A stretch of 64,000 nucleotides of DNA from Salinicola peritrichatus (lineage in GTDB: Bacteria; Pseudomonadota; Gammaproteobacteria; Pseudomonadales; Halomonadaceae), in the NCBI RefSeq assembly GCF_003206715.1, contig NZ_PZJU01000049.1, forward strand, positions 62,001 through 126,000. Reading direction: 5' to 3'. Of the stretch, positions 45,824-54,100 are shown piece by piece; position 1 is the stretch's first letter; every line of letters starts with the position of its first letter. The notes under the pieces were generated by a model. The model was not told the origin of the DNA, did no database searches, and saw only the letters and a program-made list of their open reading frames with translations. A program made the position numbers and the translations under genes.

Positions 45824-46044
45824 ACTGGAAGGCCGAGGAAAGGGATCGCCTGCAGAGCCTGTTCTACGATCCGATCAACTACAACGATATTCCCGTTCCC
45901 GCTTCGACGATCATTGGGCCGGGCGCTTGGTTTGTCTTGCCTCCCTTTGGCGGCTTGACCTTCGTACTCTTCCACGAGTTGGCCACGGCCCCCGGCCTGG
46001 CAACCCAACGCGTCAGTTGGAACCAGAAGATGGTGTCTGCCTAA
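45820..46044 (+). CDS. Hypothetical small protein
   Basis: 74 aa from GTG 45820, coupled by GTGA to the preceding tiny ORF. It has a charged start, then a Gly/Pro/Phe-rich hydrophobic stretch (IIGPGAWFVLPPFGGLTFVL). No known family. It lies between the toxin-antitoxin pair and the convergent LysR gene. Confidence 0.3.
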   Translation: MNWKAEERDRLQSLFYDPINYNDIPVPASTIIGPGAWFVLPPFGGLTFVLFHELATAPGLATQRVSWNQKMVSA

Positions 46045-46081
46045 CGTATGGTGTCCGGGCATTCCGATCATCTACCACGCT

Positions 46082-46999
46082 TTACTGATCCCACGGAGCT
46101 TTCGGCACGAACCGCTCGGTGAGCAGGTCGACGACATGCCGGATCTTGGCCGACAGGTGTTGGTTCTTCTGCCACACCGCATAGATGGGAAATCCCTGTG
46201 TTCTGATCCTGGGCAGCACACGTTTCAGATGCCCTGAACTCAAATGTTTGGCGACCAGCCAGTCCGGTAGTAGCGCGATCCCGTGCCCGGCCAGCGCCGC
46301 GTCCAGGATGGCCTCGCTGTGATTCAGGCCCAGGCGCCCACGTACCGCCAGCGGCTGACTGCGGCCGTGGCGATCGCGGAAGTACCAGGGGCGAGCCTGT
46401 CCGCCGCTGCCGAGGGTGATGCAAGCGTGCCGTTGCAGGTCGTCCTGGGTGTGTGGCGCGCCGTGCCGGGTCAAGTAGTCCGGATGGGCGACCAGTACCG
46501 TCTGCTGCACGCCCAAGGGTTTGGCGACCAGGGTGGCGCTGTCTTGTAGCGGTCCGATACGGATCACCAGATCGATACCATCCTCGACGAGATCGCTATG
46601 GCGGTCGGTCAGGTTGACGTCCAGCTCGAGCCTGGGATGCATCGAGGCAATGTCCAGCAACGCTGGCAGTACCCAGCGTCGGCCGAAGACCATCGGCAGA
46701 GCGATGCGCAGACGCCCGGCCAACTCATGCCGCTGAGTCGTCATCTGTGCCTGCGCGCCTTCCAGCTCCGCCAAGGCCCGCAGGCAACCATCGCTGAATC
46801 GGTGGCCTTCGTCGGTCAGGCTCAGCCGGCGTGTGGTACGTTGGAACAGTTGAATCCCCAGTCTGTCTTCCAGGCAGCTAATGCTCTTGGCGACGCCCGA
46901 TTTGCTCATGTCCAGCCGTTCGGCCGCGTGCGTGAAGCTGCCGGCCTGGACGACCTGCAGGAAGATGGCGATGCCGCGGAAAGGATCTGTCGTATTCAT
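46082..46999 (-). CDS. LysR family transcriptional regulator
   Basis: 305-aa regulator with N-terminal helix-turn-helix (FLQVVQAGSFTHAAERLDMS then KSGVAKSISCLEDRLGIQLF) and a PBP2-like effector domain. Belongs to the CrgA/YhjC-like group judged by the N-terminal pattern. ATG 46999 is preferred (AGG about ten bases upstream); GTG 47005 is possible. It is divergent from the aldo-keto reductase gene, with two nested dyads between them, so it probably regulates that gene. Confidence 0.92.
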   Translation of the reverse strand: MNTTDPFRGIAIFLQVVQAGSFTHAAERLDMSKSGVAKSISCLEDRLGIQLFQRTTRRLSLTDEGHRFSDGCLRALAELEGAQAQMTTQRHELAGRLRIALPMVFGRRWVLPALLDIASMHPRLELDVNLTDRHSDLVEDGIDLVIRIGPLQDSATLVAKPLGVQQTVLVAHPDYLTRHGAPHTQDDLQRHACITLGSGGQARPWYFRDRHGRSQPLAVRGRLGLNHSEAILDAALAGHGIALLPDWLVAKHLSSGHLKRVLPRIRTQGFPIYAVWQKNQHLSAKIRHVVDLLTERFVPKAPWDQ

Positions 47000-47009
47000 G
47001 GGCACCTAC

Positions 47010-47070
47010 TGACGAATTGGAGTCAACTCTGTTGCGATTTTTTCCGCATATATCGCATCTCGATTCGTCA
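47010..47070. promoter_or_regulatory. Nested dyads between LysR and the aldo-keto reductase
   Basis: TGACGAAT (47010-47017) pairs with ATTCGTCA (47063-47070), and inside it TGCGAT (47033-47038) pairs with ATCGCA (47052-47057). LysR operators are interrupted dyads in divergent regions, so these are candidate regulatory sites. Confidence 0.45.
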
Positions 47071-47141
47071 ATAAAATGAACTCCCCGAGGGGATCGATGC
47101 AACGGCTGTCGATCCACAGACAAACATTCGGAGCGATAGAT

Positions 47142-48032
47142 ATGAGTCAAAGTCCGTCCTATACCCTGAATAACGGCGTGCAGATGCCAGCTCTGGGGCT
47201 CGGCGTTTTCCAGAGTTCTCCCGAGGAAACCACTGGCGCGGTCTCTACGGCCATTGCCGACGGTTATCGCCTGATCGACACCGCAGCCAGATATGCCAAC
47301 GAGCGCGAAGTGGGCGAGGGCATCCGCCGCAGTGGCATCGATCGCAGCCAGGTCTTCGTCACCACCAAGTTGTGGTTCACCGACTACGGCTACGACGCGG
47401 CGCTGCGTGCCTTCGAGCAGAGCCTGACGCTGCTCGGCCTGGAATACCTGGACCTGTACCTGCTGCATTGGCCGGTTCCCAGCGCCTTCGACGACACCGT
47501 CGCGGCCTGGCGGGCGCTGGAGAAACTGCTGTCTGAAGGGCGTGCGCACGCCATCGGCGTCAGCAACTTCAGTCCGAGCCATCTGGAGCGACTTGCCGCG
47601 CGGGCGACGGTGGTGCCAGCGGTGAACCAGATCGAGCTGCACCCGTTCTTCGCGCAGCCGCAACTGCGCCAGGTCGATGCGGAACGCGGCATCGTGACCC
47701 AGGCCTGGTCGCCCATCGGTAGCATTCGCCGCTACTGGAAGGGCGAGCAAGTGCGGCAGGAGCCGCTGAGCCATCCGGTGATCACCGCGCTGGCGCAGAA
47801 GTACGCCAAGACCCCGGCGCAGATCGTGCTGCGCTGGCACATCGAACTCGGCGTTTCCGCCATTCCCAAGTCGGTCAAGCCGGCGCGCATCGCCGAGAAC
47901 GTCGACATCTTCGACTTCAGCCTCTCCGCCGACGAGGTGGCGGCCATCTCTGCCCTGGACACGGGCGAGCGCGGCGGCCCCGATCCGGAAAAGGTCAGCG
48001 CGCAGTTCTTCGGCACCAAGGACAAGAGCTAG
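47142..48032 (+). CDS. Aldo/keto reductase (2,5-diketo-gluconate reductase type)
   Basis: 296-aa NADPH-dependent carbonyl reductase. The catalytic tetrad is visible: Asp in RLIDTAARYANE with its Tyr, Lys in VTTKLWF and His in LLHWPVP. Cofactor-binding IPKSVKPARIAEN is present near the C-terminus. ATG 47142 has GGAG nine bases upstream. The substrate cannot be named; control by the divergent LysR protein is likely. Confidence 0.93.
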   Translation: MSQSPSYTLNNGVQMPALGLGVFQSSPEETTGAVSTAIADGYRLIDTAARYANEREVGEGIRRSGIDRSQVFVTTKLWFTDYGYDAALRAFEQSLTLLGLEYLDLYLLHWPVPSAFDDTVAAWRALEKLLSEGRAHAIGVSNFSPSHLERLAARATVVPAVNQIELHPFFAQPQLRQVDAERGIVTQAWSPIGSIRRYWKGEQVRQEPLSHPVITALAQKYAKTPAQIVLRWHIELGVSAIPKSVKPARIAENVDIFDFSLSADEVAAISALDTGERGGPDPEKVSAQFFGTKDKS

Positions 48033-48339
48033 TTCCCGGAAAATGGTGCGTGGTGTGTGCTGCTTGGGGACTCTCTTCTCGGCACGACTGCCTGTCTTGC
48101 TGATGCCGAGCCGGCAGGTTTCGCCTCCGATTTGACGGATTCCCGAGCACATCGTGAGGGGCCTGGACGTCGGCAGGGCCGTTTGCCGCCGCACCTCTCG
48201 TTTTGTGTCTTTCTGCCGATACGCCGGTTGCCCGGCTTCGGTGACATTGGTATAGTGCCGCCTCGCTCGACAACGCCTTGATGGCACGGACTTTGTCGGC
48301 AAGCCGATATGTCGCCTGACGATGACATGTCGCGTTTAT
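48033..48339. other. Intergenic stretch with ffs promoter
   Basis: About 300 bases without a gene. The only element recognised is a sigma70-type promoter: TTGCCC (48228-48233), 17 bp, TATAGT (48251-48256), which would start a transcript near 48263, about 77 bases before mature 4.5S RNA. Confidence 0.5.
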
Positions 48340-48451
48340 GGTGGCCCTTGCCGGTCCTCCCGCAACGCTAAACCGCAAACCCCGCCAGGCCCGGAAGGGA
48401 GCAACGGTAGTGGTGGCCGCGTGTGCCGGGATGTGGCTGGTGAGGGCCGCC
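48340..48451 (+). ncRNA. ffs: Signal recognition particle 4.5S RNA
   Basis: The conserved core of bacterial SRP RNA is present: GGTCCTCCCGCAACGCTA, GGCCCGGAAGGGAGCAACGG (the GGAA tetraloop with the asymmetric bulge that binds Ffh) and GCGTGTGCCGGGATGTGGCT. Outer ends pair as GGTGGCCCT (48340-48348) with AGGGCCGCC (48443-48451). The roughly 112-nt length equals that of E. coli 4.5S RNA. Mature ends are set by this pairing; a longer 5' precursor is likely. Binds Ffh for co-translational targeting. Confidence 0.95.
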
Positions 48452-48466
48452 TCCATTTCAGAACCC

Positions 48467-48595
48467 GTCTACGATCTGCTGCGCGTCGGCAAAACTTTGT
48501 TGAAAACATTTTCGGAATGCTCATTTAACTCCATGTAAACTCCGCTTTCTCAAGTGTTTTCGCCTCGTTTGGCTCTAGCTCGCGAGATTGTAGAC
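48467..48595 (+). repeat. Dispersed palindromic element, copy 1
   Basis: 129-bp imperfect palindrome right after ffs. Terminal inverted repeats GTCTACGATCT / AGATTGTAGAC bracket further nested arms (CGCG/CGCG; GAAAACA/TGTTTTC; TTTA/TAAA) around CTCATTTAACTCCATGTAAA. A near-identical copy lies at 53969-54090. REP/MITE-like; may end ffs transcription. Confidence 0.85.
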
Positions 48596-48803
48596 TGATC
48601 TCTGACCTTCTTGGCCTTTCCCCTCTACATTCCAGCGTCGGGTGGCCGAGATCGCCGCTTTCTGCCTCGTCACCTTTCTCCCGACCCTGCTAGAATGGTC
48701 CGATCATTATGGTCTTGCCGCTCCGGTCGTCTCGTCCAAGCGCGTGCCGGGAGCCATCGATCAAGTTCAGCCGCGAGCCTATTTGCGAGGAGTGCCGCGC
48801 CGC

Positions 48804-50963
48804 ATGAGTTATCAGGTTCTGGCCCGTAAATGGCGCCCGCGTACCTTCCATGAATTGGTCGGTCAGGAACATGTCAGCCGTGCACTGGTCAATGCGCTCG
48901 ATCAAGGGCGGCTGCATCACGCCTATCTGTTCACCGGTACCCGTGGCGTTGGCAAGACCACGCTGGCGCGGATCCTGGCCAAGTGCCTGAATTGCGAACA
49001 GGGCGTGACTTCCAAGCCGTGCGGTGAATGCCAGACCTGCCGCGCTATCGACAGCGGCCGCTTCGTCGATCTGATCGAGGTCGACGCCGCCTCGCGCACC
49101 AAGGTCGAGGACACCCGCGAGCTACTCGACAACGTGCAATACGCGCCGACCCAGGGGCGTTTCAAGGTGTATCTCATCGATGAGGTACACATGCTCTCGA
49201 CTCACAGCTTCAACGCGCTGCTGAAGACGCTGGAAGAGCCGCCGCCCCACGTCAAGTTCCTGCTTGCCACCACCGATCCGCAGAAACTGCCGGTGACGGT
49301 GCTGTCGCGCTGCCTGCAGTTCACGCTCAAGAACATGCCGCCGGAGCGGGTGGTCGAGCATCTGACCCGTGTGCTCGAAGCCGAGAATGTCGCCTTCGAA
49401 CCCCAGGCGCTGTGGCTGCTGGGCAAGGCGGCGGACGGTTCGATGCGCGACGCCATGAGTCTGACCGACCAGGCGATCGCTTTCGGCCAGGGCGAGATCC
49501 GGCGTGACGATGTCGCCGCGATGCTGGGGACGCTGGACCATGCCCACCTGATCGCGTTGGCCGAGGCACTGGCCGAGGTGGATGCCGAGCGGCTGTTAGC
49601 CGAGGTCGCGGCGCTGGCCGAGCAGGGCCCCGATTTCGCCGGCGTGCTCGACGAGCTTGCCGGCTTGATGCACCGGCTGGCGATCGCGCAGATGGTGCCC
49701 AATGCGCTGGACAACGGCCACGGCGACCGCGAGCAGCTGCTGGCGCTGGCGGGGCGCTTCACCGCCGAGGACGTGCAGCTCTACTATCAGATCGCGCTGC
49801 AGGGGCGTGGCGATATCGACAGCGCGCCGGATACGCGCACCGCGCTGGAAATGACGCTGCTGCGCATGCTGGCATTCCGGCCGCAGGGCGTGCCCACGCC
49901 GCCGCAGACCGAGCTGCCGTTGCGTGGCAGCCAGGAAAGTTCACCGCCTGCGACGACGCCGGCCGAGGCCAACGCTGCCGCCGCGCCGGATACCGCCGCC
50001 GATAGCGTCGCTAGGTCTGGCTCCGCGGGCGATGCGGGACAGGCGCCGGCTGGCGGGGGATTCGTGCCATCGGCGATACCTGAAAATGAGCCGGTCACGC
50101 AGGCGGGCGACCCAGCGGCCGACGACGGCCCGCCCTGGTCGACGGCGCCCGAGCCGGCGGCGGCTGCGCCGGAGCAAGCGATCGGGCAGGAAAAGCCCCC
50201 GGCACCCGAACGGCAGCCCTCGACGGTCGAACCCGTGCCGCCGCCGCCGGACTTCGAAACCATCCAGGCGACGCCGGCGCGCGGGTTCGAGTCCGATGCA
50301 GCACCGGCATCGCCCGCCGTGTCCGGCGGCGACGACGCGTCGGCTTGGACCGCCGAGTCCTGGAGTTCGCAGTCGCAGGGATGGGAAGCGGCCGACAACG
50401 CTACCGACGCAGAGGCGTGGGAGTCGGACGCCCCGGTGTCCGCCGCCTCCCCGGATGCCGGCGCCGCCGAGGAAGCGGTCGATTCGCCCGAGACGCCACA
50501 AGCATCCATGCCGGTTGCGCCGAGTCCGGAAAGCGAAAGCCCCGATCGACTCCCTGGCAGCGCCGAAGGTTCTCTATCGCATGCGCTGTGGCTCGAGCAT
50601 TTCGATAGCCTCGACATCGGTGGTCTGACACGCAACCTGGCCGCCCACTGCGTGGTGGCCGGCGACGATGGCCGAGTGCTGCGATTGACCCTCGATCCCG
50701 GCCAGTCGGCGATGCTGTCGGAGCTGCACGTGGAGCGTATCGCCAAGGCGCTGGAAGCGCTTGGCTATGCGCGCCGCGTCGATATCGAGGTGGCGGCGCT
50801 CGACGGCCGGCTCGAAACCGCCAAGGCCAAGCGCGACCGTGAGGCGCGCGAACGCCATGCCCGCGCCGTTGAAGCACTGCGCGGTGACCCGCATGTCCAG
50901 GAACTGGAGGCGCGTTTCGGCGCCCGCTTGTTGGAAGAGAGCGTCACTGCCAGCCGGGCTTGA
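48804..50963 (+). CDS. dnaX: DNA polymerase III subunits tau/gamma
   Basis: 719-aa clamp-loader ATPase that loads the sliding clamp and links polymerase cores. Walker A GTRGVGKT (45-52), zinc cysteines C64, C73, C76 and C79, and DEVHMLS (Walker B) are present. Domain III is followed by a long acidic, Ala/Pro-rich linker (about 375-595) and then a folded tau-specific C-terminus. No A-AAA-AAG-type slippery run was seen, so a separate gamma form is not indicated. ATG 48804 gives the conserved [12 protein letters not shown]; an upstream in-frame ATG at 48642 adds unrelated sequence. First gene of dnaX-ebfC-recR. Confidence 0.97.
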   Translation: MSYQVLARKWRPRTFHELVGQEHVSRALVNALDQGRLHHAYLFTGTRGVGKTTLARILAKCLNCEQGVTSKPCGECQTCRAIDSGRFVDLIEVDAASRTKVEDTRELLDNVQYAPTQGRFKVYLIDEVHMLSTHSFNALLKTLEEPPPHVKFLLATTDPQKLPVTVLSRCLQFTLKNMPPERVVEHLTRVLEAENVAFEPQALWLLGKAADGSMRDAMSLTDQAIAFGQGEIRRDDVAAMLGTLDHAHLIALAEALAEVDAERLLAEVAALAEQGPDFAGVLDELAGLMHRLAIAQMVPNALDNGHGDREQLLALAGRFTAEDVQLYYQIALQGRGDIDSAPDTRTALEMTLLRMLAFRPQGVPTPPQTELPLRGSQESSPPATTPAEANAAAAPDTAADSVARSGSAGDAGQAPAGGGFVPSAIPENEPVTQAGDPAADDGPPWSTAPEPAAAAPEQAIGQEKPPAPERQPSTVEPVPPPPDFETIQATPARGFESDAAPASPAVSGGDDASAWTAESWSSQSQGWEAADNATDAEAWESDAPVSAASPDAGAAEEAVDSPETPQASMPVAPSPESESPDRLPGSAEGSLSHALWLEHFDSLDIGGLTRNLAAHCVVAGDDGRVLRLTLDPGQSAMLSELHVERIAKALEALGYARRVDIEVAALDGRLETAKAKRDREARERHARAVEALRGDPHVQELEARFGARLLEESVTASRA

Positions 50964-51037
50964 GACCGTCGAGTGTCGTCAGCCTCATTCGGAAGCGACA
51001 CCCCATTCGAACGAACATCCATTCTAAGGAGCACGTC

Positions 51038-51364
51038 ATGTTCAAAGGTGGCATGGGCAACCTGATGAAGCAGGCCCAGGAAATGCAGGAAAAGATGCAG
51101 AAGGTCCAGGAAGAGATCGCGCAGATGGAAGTCACCGGCGAGGCCGGCGCCGGCATGATCAAGGTGACCATGAACGGCCGCCACGACGTCAGCCGTGTCG
51201 AGATCGATCCATCGGTGATGGAGGAGGACAAGGAGCTGCTCGAGGATCTGCTGGCGGCTGCCGTCAATGACGCCGCACGCAAGGTCGAAAGCCAGTCCAA
51301 GGCGCGTATGGAAGAGGTCTCCTCCGGACTCAACCTGCCACCAGGAATGAAGCTTCCTTTCTGA
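51038..51364 (+). CDS. YbaB/EbfC nucleoid-associated protein
   Basis: 108-aa DNA-binding dimer. It shows the N-terminal [20 protein letters not shown] helix, the central beta-sheet ([19 protein letters not shown]) and a C-terminal helix ending [11 protein letters not shown], all typical of YbaB/EbfC. AAGGAG precedes ATG 51038. It sits between dnaX and recR as in most gammaproteobacteria and shares a TGATG overlap with recR. Confidence 0.95.
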   Translation: MFKGGMGNLMKQAQEMQEKMQKVQEEIAQMEVTGEAGAGMIKVTMNGRHDVSRVEIDPSVMEEDKELLEDLLAAAVNDAARKVESQSKARMEEVSSGLNLPPGMKLPF

Positions 51365-51969
51365 TGAGTTTTTCGCCGCTGGTAGAACAGCTACTGGATA
51401 GCCTGCGGGTATTGCCCGGGGTTGGCCCCAAGACCGCGCAGCGCATGGCGTTGCACTTGCTCGAACGGGATCGCGAAGGCGGGCGACGTCTGTCCGAGGC
51501 GCTGCTCCGCGCGATCGACGAGGTCGGCTACTGTGAACGTTGTCGCACGCTGACGGAGGAGACGCTGTGTGGCGTGTGCCAGGACGCACGCCGCGATTCG
51601 AGCCTGCTGTGTGTGGTCGAATCGCCGGCGGACATGCTGGCGATCGAACAGGCGGGGGGCTATCGCGGTCACTATTTCGTGCTCCATGGCCATCTTTCGC
51701 CACTCGATGGTATCGGCCCCGACGATATCGGGCTGGACCAGCTCGAAGCGCGGCTGGCCAACCAGGGCGTTGGCGAGATCATCCTCGCCACCAACCCCAC
51801 CATCGAGGGCGAGGCGACCGCACACTATATTGCCGAGCATCTGGTCGGGCAGGAGGTCAAGGTCTCTCGACTGGCCTATGGTGTTCCCATGGGAGGCGAG
51901 TTGGAGTATGTCGATGGCGGTACGCTCAGCCGCGCCTTTCAGGGGCGTCAGCCATTCTCTCGCGAGTGA
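51364..51969 (+). CDS. recR: Recombination protein RecR
   Basis: 201-aa RecFOR component that helps load RecA at gaps. The N-terminal HhH motif ([20 protein letters not shown]), the C4 zinc finger ([17 protein letters not shown]) and the Toprim domain ([40 protein letters not shown]) are intact. Start codon overlaps the ebfC stop. Confidence 0.97.
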   Translation: MSFSPLVEQLLDSLRVLPGVGPKTAQRMALHLLERDREGGRRLSEALLRAIDEVGYCERCRTLTEETLCGVCQDARRDSSLLCVVESPADMLAIEQAGGYRGHYFVLHGHLSPLDGIGPDDIGLDQLEARLANQGVGEIILATNPTIEGEATAHYIAEHLVGQEVKVSRLAYGVPMGGELEYVDGGTLSRAFQGRQPFSRE

Positions 51970-52052
51970 CGCCGGATCGACATCCGTCGCCCTTGCTGTT
52001 CCCCCGTACCCGATATCGATGGCCACGTCCGGTGGCCGGAAGGATTTTCCGC

Positions 52053-53195
52053 ATGCCTGTCAAAGATAGCCCAGTCGAATACAGCCTGAACTGGGTCGAT
52101 ACGCCCGATAGCCTGGCCGCGGCCTGTGCCGCGCTGTCATCAGCCGAGGTGCTGGCGCTGGATACGGAATTCTTCCGTGAATCGAGCTTTTTCCCCATCC
52201 CGGCGCTGATCCAGCTCACCGCCGGAACCACCGTCCATCTGATCGATCCGCAGGCGGTCGACGTCAGCGACGATTTCCGACGCTTGCTGGCCGCGGGGCC
52301 GACAAAGCTCCTCCATGCCTGCAGCGAGGACCTCGAGGTGCTGTCGATGTGGGCCGGTGTGGAAGTCGCGCCGATCGTCGATACCCAGATCGCCGAATCG
52401 CTGCTCGGTAACGATCCCGCGATCGGCTATCGCCGCTTGGTACAGGAGCGCTGCGGGGTCGACCTGCCCAAGGACGAGACGCGTTCGAACTGGCTCGAAC
52501 GCCCGCTGAGTCAGACGCAGCTCGACTACGCCGCGCTCGACGTCGTGTTCCTGCCGATCATCTGGCGACAGCAGCACGAAGTGCTCGAACGGCTGGGGCG
52601 TCAGGCCTGGCTGATGGAGGAGTGCCAGGCGCTGGGCGCTGCCCGGAATGCCGTCTCCAGCGATCGCTGGTATGCGCGCAATCGTCAGCTGTGGCGTTTG
52701 AAGCCGCGCCAGATCGAGGCCTACCGGTTGCTGACCACGTGGCGTGAAGAGGAAGTGCGCCGGCGCGACATGCCGCGGGGCTGGCTGGCGAAAGACAATC
52801 TGTTGTATGCCATCGCCGAGGCCATGCCGAAGAACCGCTTCGAACTGGCGGCGGTGGATGGCGTCACGCCGTCGCTGGTCAAGCGCGAAGGCGACAGCCT
52901 GCTGGCGCTGGTACGAGAGGCGCGTCAACGGGATGAGGCGGCACTGCCGGAGGCACTGCCGATGCCGACTGCGCCACCGTTCAAGCGCCGCATGAAAGCC
53001 CTGAAGCGAGTCGTGCAGGCGCACGCCGAGGCGCTTGGCATCGCGCCGGAGCGTCTGGCCAACCGCGCCGAAATGGAAGCGGTGGTCTGCGCCCACCTCA
53101 AGCAGACGACATTGCCGCTGCCGAGCGGATGGCGCGGGCGCTGCCTGGCCGAAGATTGGCGTCGGGCGCTGGCGGAGCAGGAGGCGCTCGCCTGA
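52053..53195 (+). CDS. rnd: Ribonuclease D
   Basis: 380-aa 3'-5' exoribonuclease for tRNA 3' maturation. The DEDD exonuclease residues are visible in LALDTEFFRE, LLHACSEDLEVL and LDYAALDVVFL. It is followed by the HRDC domain (LLTTWREEEVRRRDMPRGWL) and a second HRDC-like C-terminal region. GGAAGGA lies upstream of ATG 52053. It overlaps ycgL by TGATG. Confidence 0.95.
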   Translation: MPVKDSPVEYSLNWVDTPDSLAAACAALSSAEVLALDTEFFRESSFFPIPALIQLTAGTTVHLIDPQAVDVSDDFRRLLAAGPTKLLHACSEDLEVLSMWAGVEVAPIVDTQIAESLLGNDPAIGYRRLVQERCGVDLPKDETRSNWLERPLSQTQLDYAALDVVFLPIIWRQQHEVLERLGRQAWLMEECQALGAARNAVSSDRWYARNRQLWRLKPRQIEAYRLLTTWREEEVRRRDMPRGWLAKDNLLYAIAEAMPKNRFELAAVDGVTPSLVKREGDSLLALVREARQRDEAALPEALPMPTAPPFKRRMKALKRVVQAHAEALGIAPERLANRAEMEAVVCAHLKQTTLPLPSGWRGRCLAEDWRRALAEQEALA

Positions 53196-53500
53196 TGGAA
53201 ACGTCGCGACTGTTGTGCGAGAGGGTATTGTACCAGGTGGTCAAGAGTCCTCGGCACGACGAGATGTATCTCTATCTCGACAAGGGGCAGGGCATGGCGC
53301 CGGTGCCGGAGGCGCTCAAGCAGCGCTTCGGCACGCCGATTCCGGTGATGACCCTGCTGCTGCGACCGGAACGGCCGCTGGCGCGGGTCGACGTGACCAG
53401 GGTCATGGCATCGATCCGCGAGCAAGGATTCTATCTGCAGATGCCGCCGGCCAAGGACGCTTATCTGCTCGACCTGTTCACTCCCCGTGACGAGGCTTGA
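53195..53500 (+). CDS. ycgL: YcgL domain protein
   Basis: 101-aa conserved protein of unknown function (YcgL family), with VYQ-like core VLYQVVKSPRHDEMYLYLDK and the C-terminal QGFYLQMPP. Rnd-YcgL-YcgN is a conserved gammaproteobacterial gene order, hinting at an RNA-related role, not shown directly. Start overlaps the rnd stop. Confidence 0.9.
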   Translation: METSRLLCERVLYQVVKSPRHDEMYLYLDKGQGMAPVPEALKQRFGTPIPVMTLLLRPERPLARVDVTRVMASIREQGFYLQMPPAKDAYLLDLFTPRDEA

Positions 53501-53503
53501 GCC

Positions 53504-53959
53504 ATGCGCGAGCGATTCTGGGAACGTTTCGCCCTCGAGGAGCTGACCCAGGAAGAGTGGGAGGCGCTGTGCGACGGTTGCGGCAAGTGCTGCCTGGTGA
53601 AGATGGAGGACCCCGACAGCGGCGACGTGGCCACGCTGAACGTGGCCTGCCGCCTGCTCGATATCGGCAGTTGCCGCTGCAGCGACTACGACAATCGCTT
53701 TCAGCGGGTACCGGAATGCACCCAACTCGGTCTGGACAACCTGCACGACTTCCACTGGCTACCGCATAGTTGCGCCTATCGCCGCCTCGCCGAAGGACGC
53801 AAGCTGGCCAGCTGGCATCCGCTGCGTAGCGGCAGCGACCGGCGCATGCACGAGCGCCGGATGAGCGTGCGTCACTTCGCGGTCAGCGAAACCGAGGTCG
53901 ACGCCGCCGATTACGAAGAGCACATTATCGAGGTCATTCCGCTGGACGATCGCCGCTAG
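53504..53959 (+). CDS. ycgN: YcgN family cysteine-cluster protein
   Basis: 151-aa UPF0260/YkgJ-type protein. The clustered cysteines CDGCGKCC and later Cys (in GSCRCSDYDNRF, VPECTQ and HSCAYRRLA) suggest a bound Zn or Fe-S centre. No enzymatic motif is recognised. It starts three bases after ycgL and is followed directly by copy 2 of the palindromic element. Confidence 0.9.
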   Translation: MRERFWERFALEELTQEEWEALCDGCGKCCLVKMEDPDSGDVATLNVACRLLDIGSCRCSDYDNRFQRVPECTQLGLDNLHDFHWLPHSCAYRRLAEGRKLASWHPLRSGSDRRMHERRMSVRHFAVSETEVDAADYEEHIIEVIPLDDRR

Positions 53960-53968
53960 AACTCATTG

Positions 53969-54090
53969 ACGATCTGCTGCGCGTCGGCCAAACATCGTTG
54001 AAAACACTTTCGGAATGCTCATTTAACCCCATGTAAACTCCGCTTCCTCAAGCGTTTTCGCCTTGTTTGGCTCTAGCTCGCGAGATCGTA
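53969..54090 (+). repeat. Dispersed palindromic element, copy 2
   Basis: 122 bp aligning without gaps to 48471-48592, same orientation. Differences from copy 1 include AGATCGT in place of AGATTGT, which turns a G-T pair into G-C, so the outer stem is kept. It fills the whole gap between convergent ycgN (+) and the S9 peptidase gene (-). Confidence 0.85.
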
Positions 54091-54100
54091 AAGCAGATGC

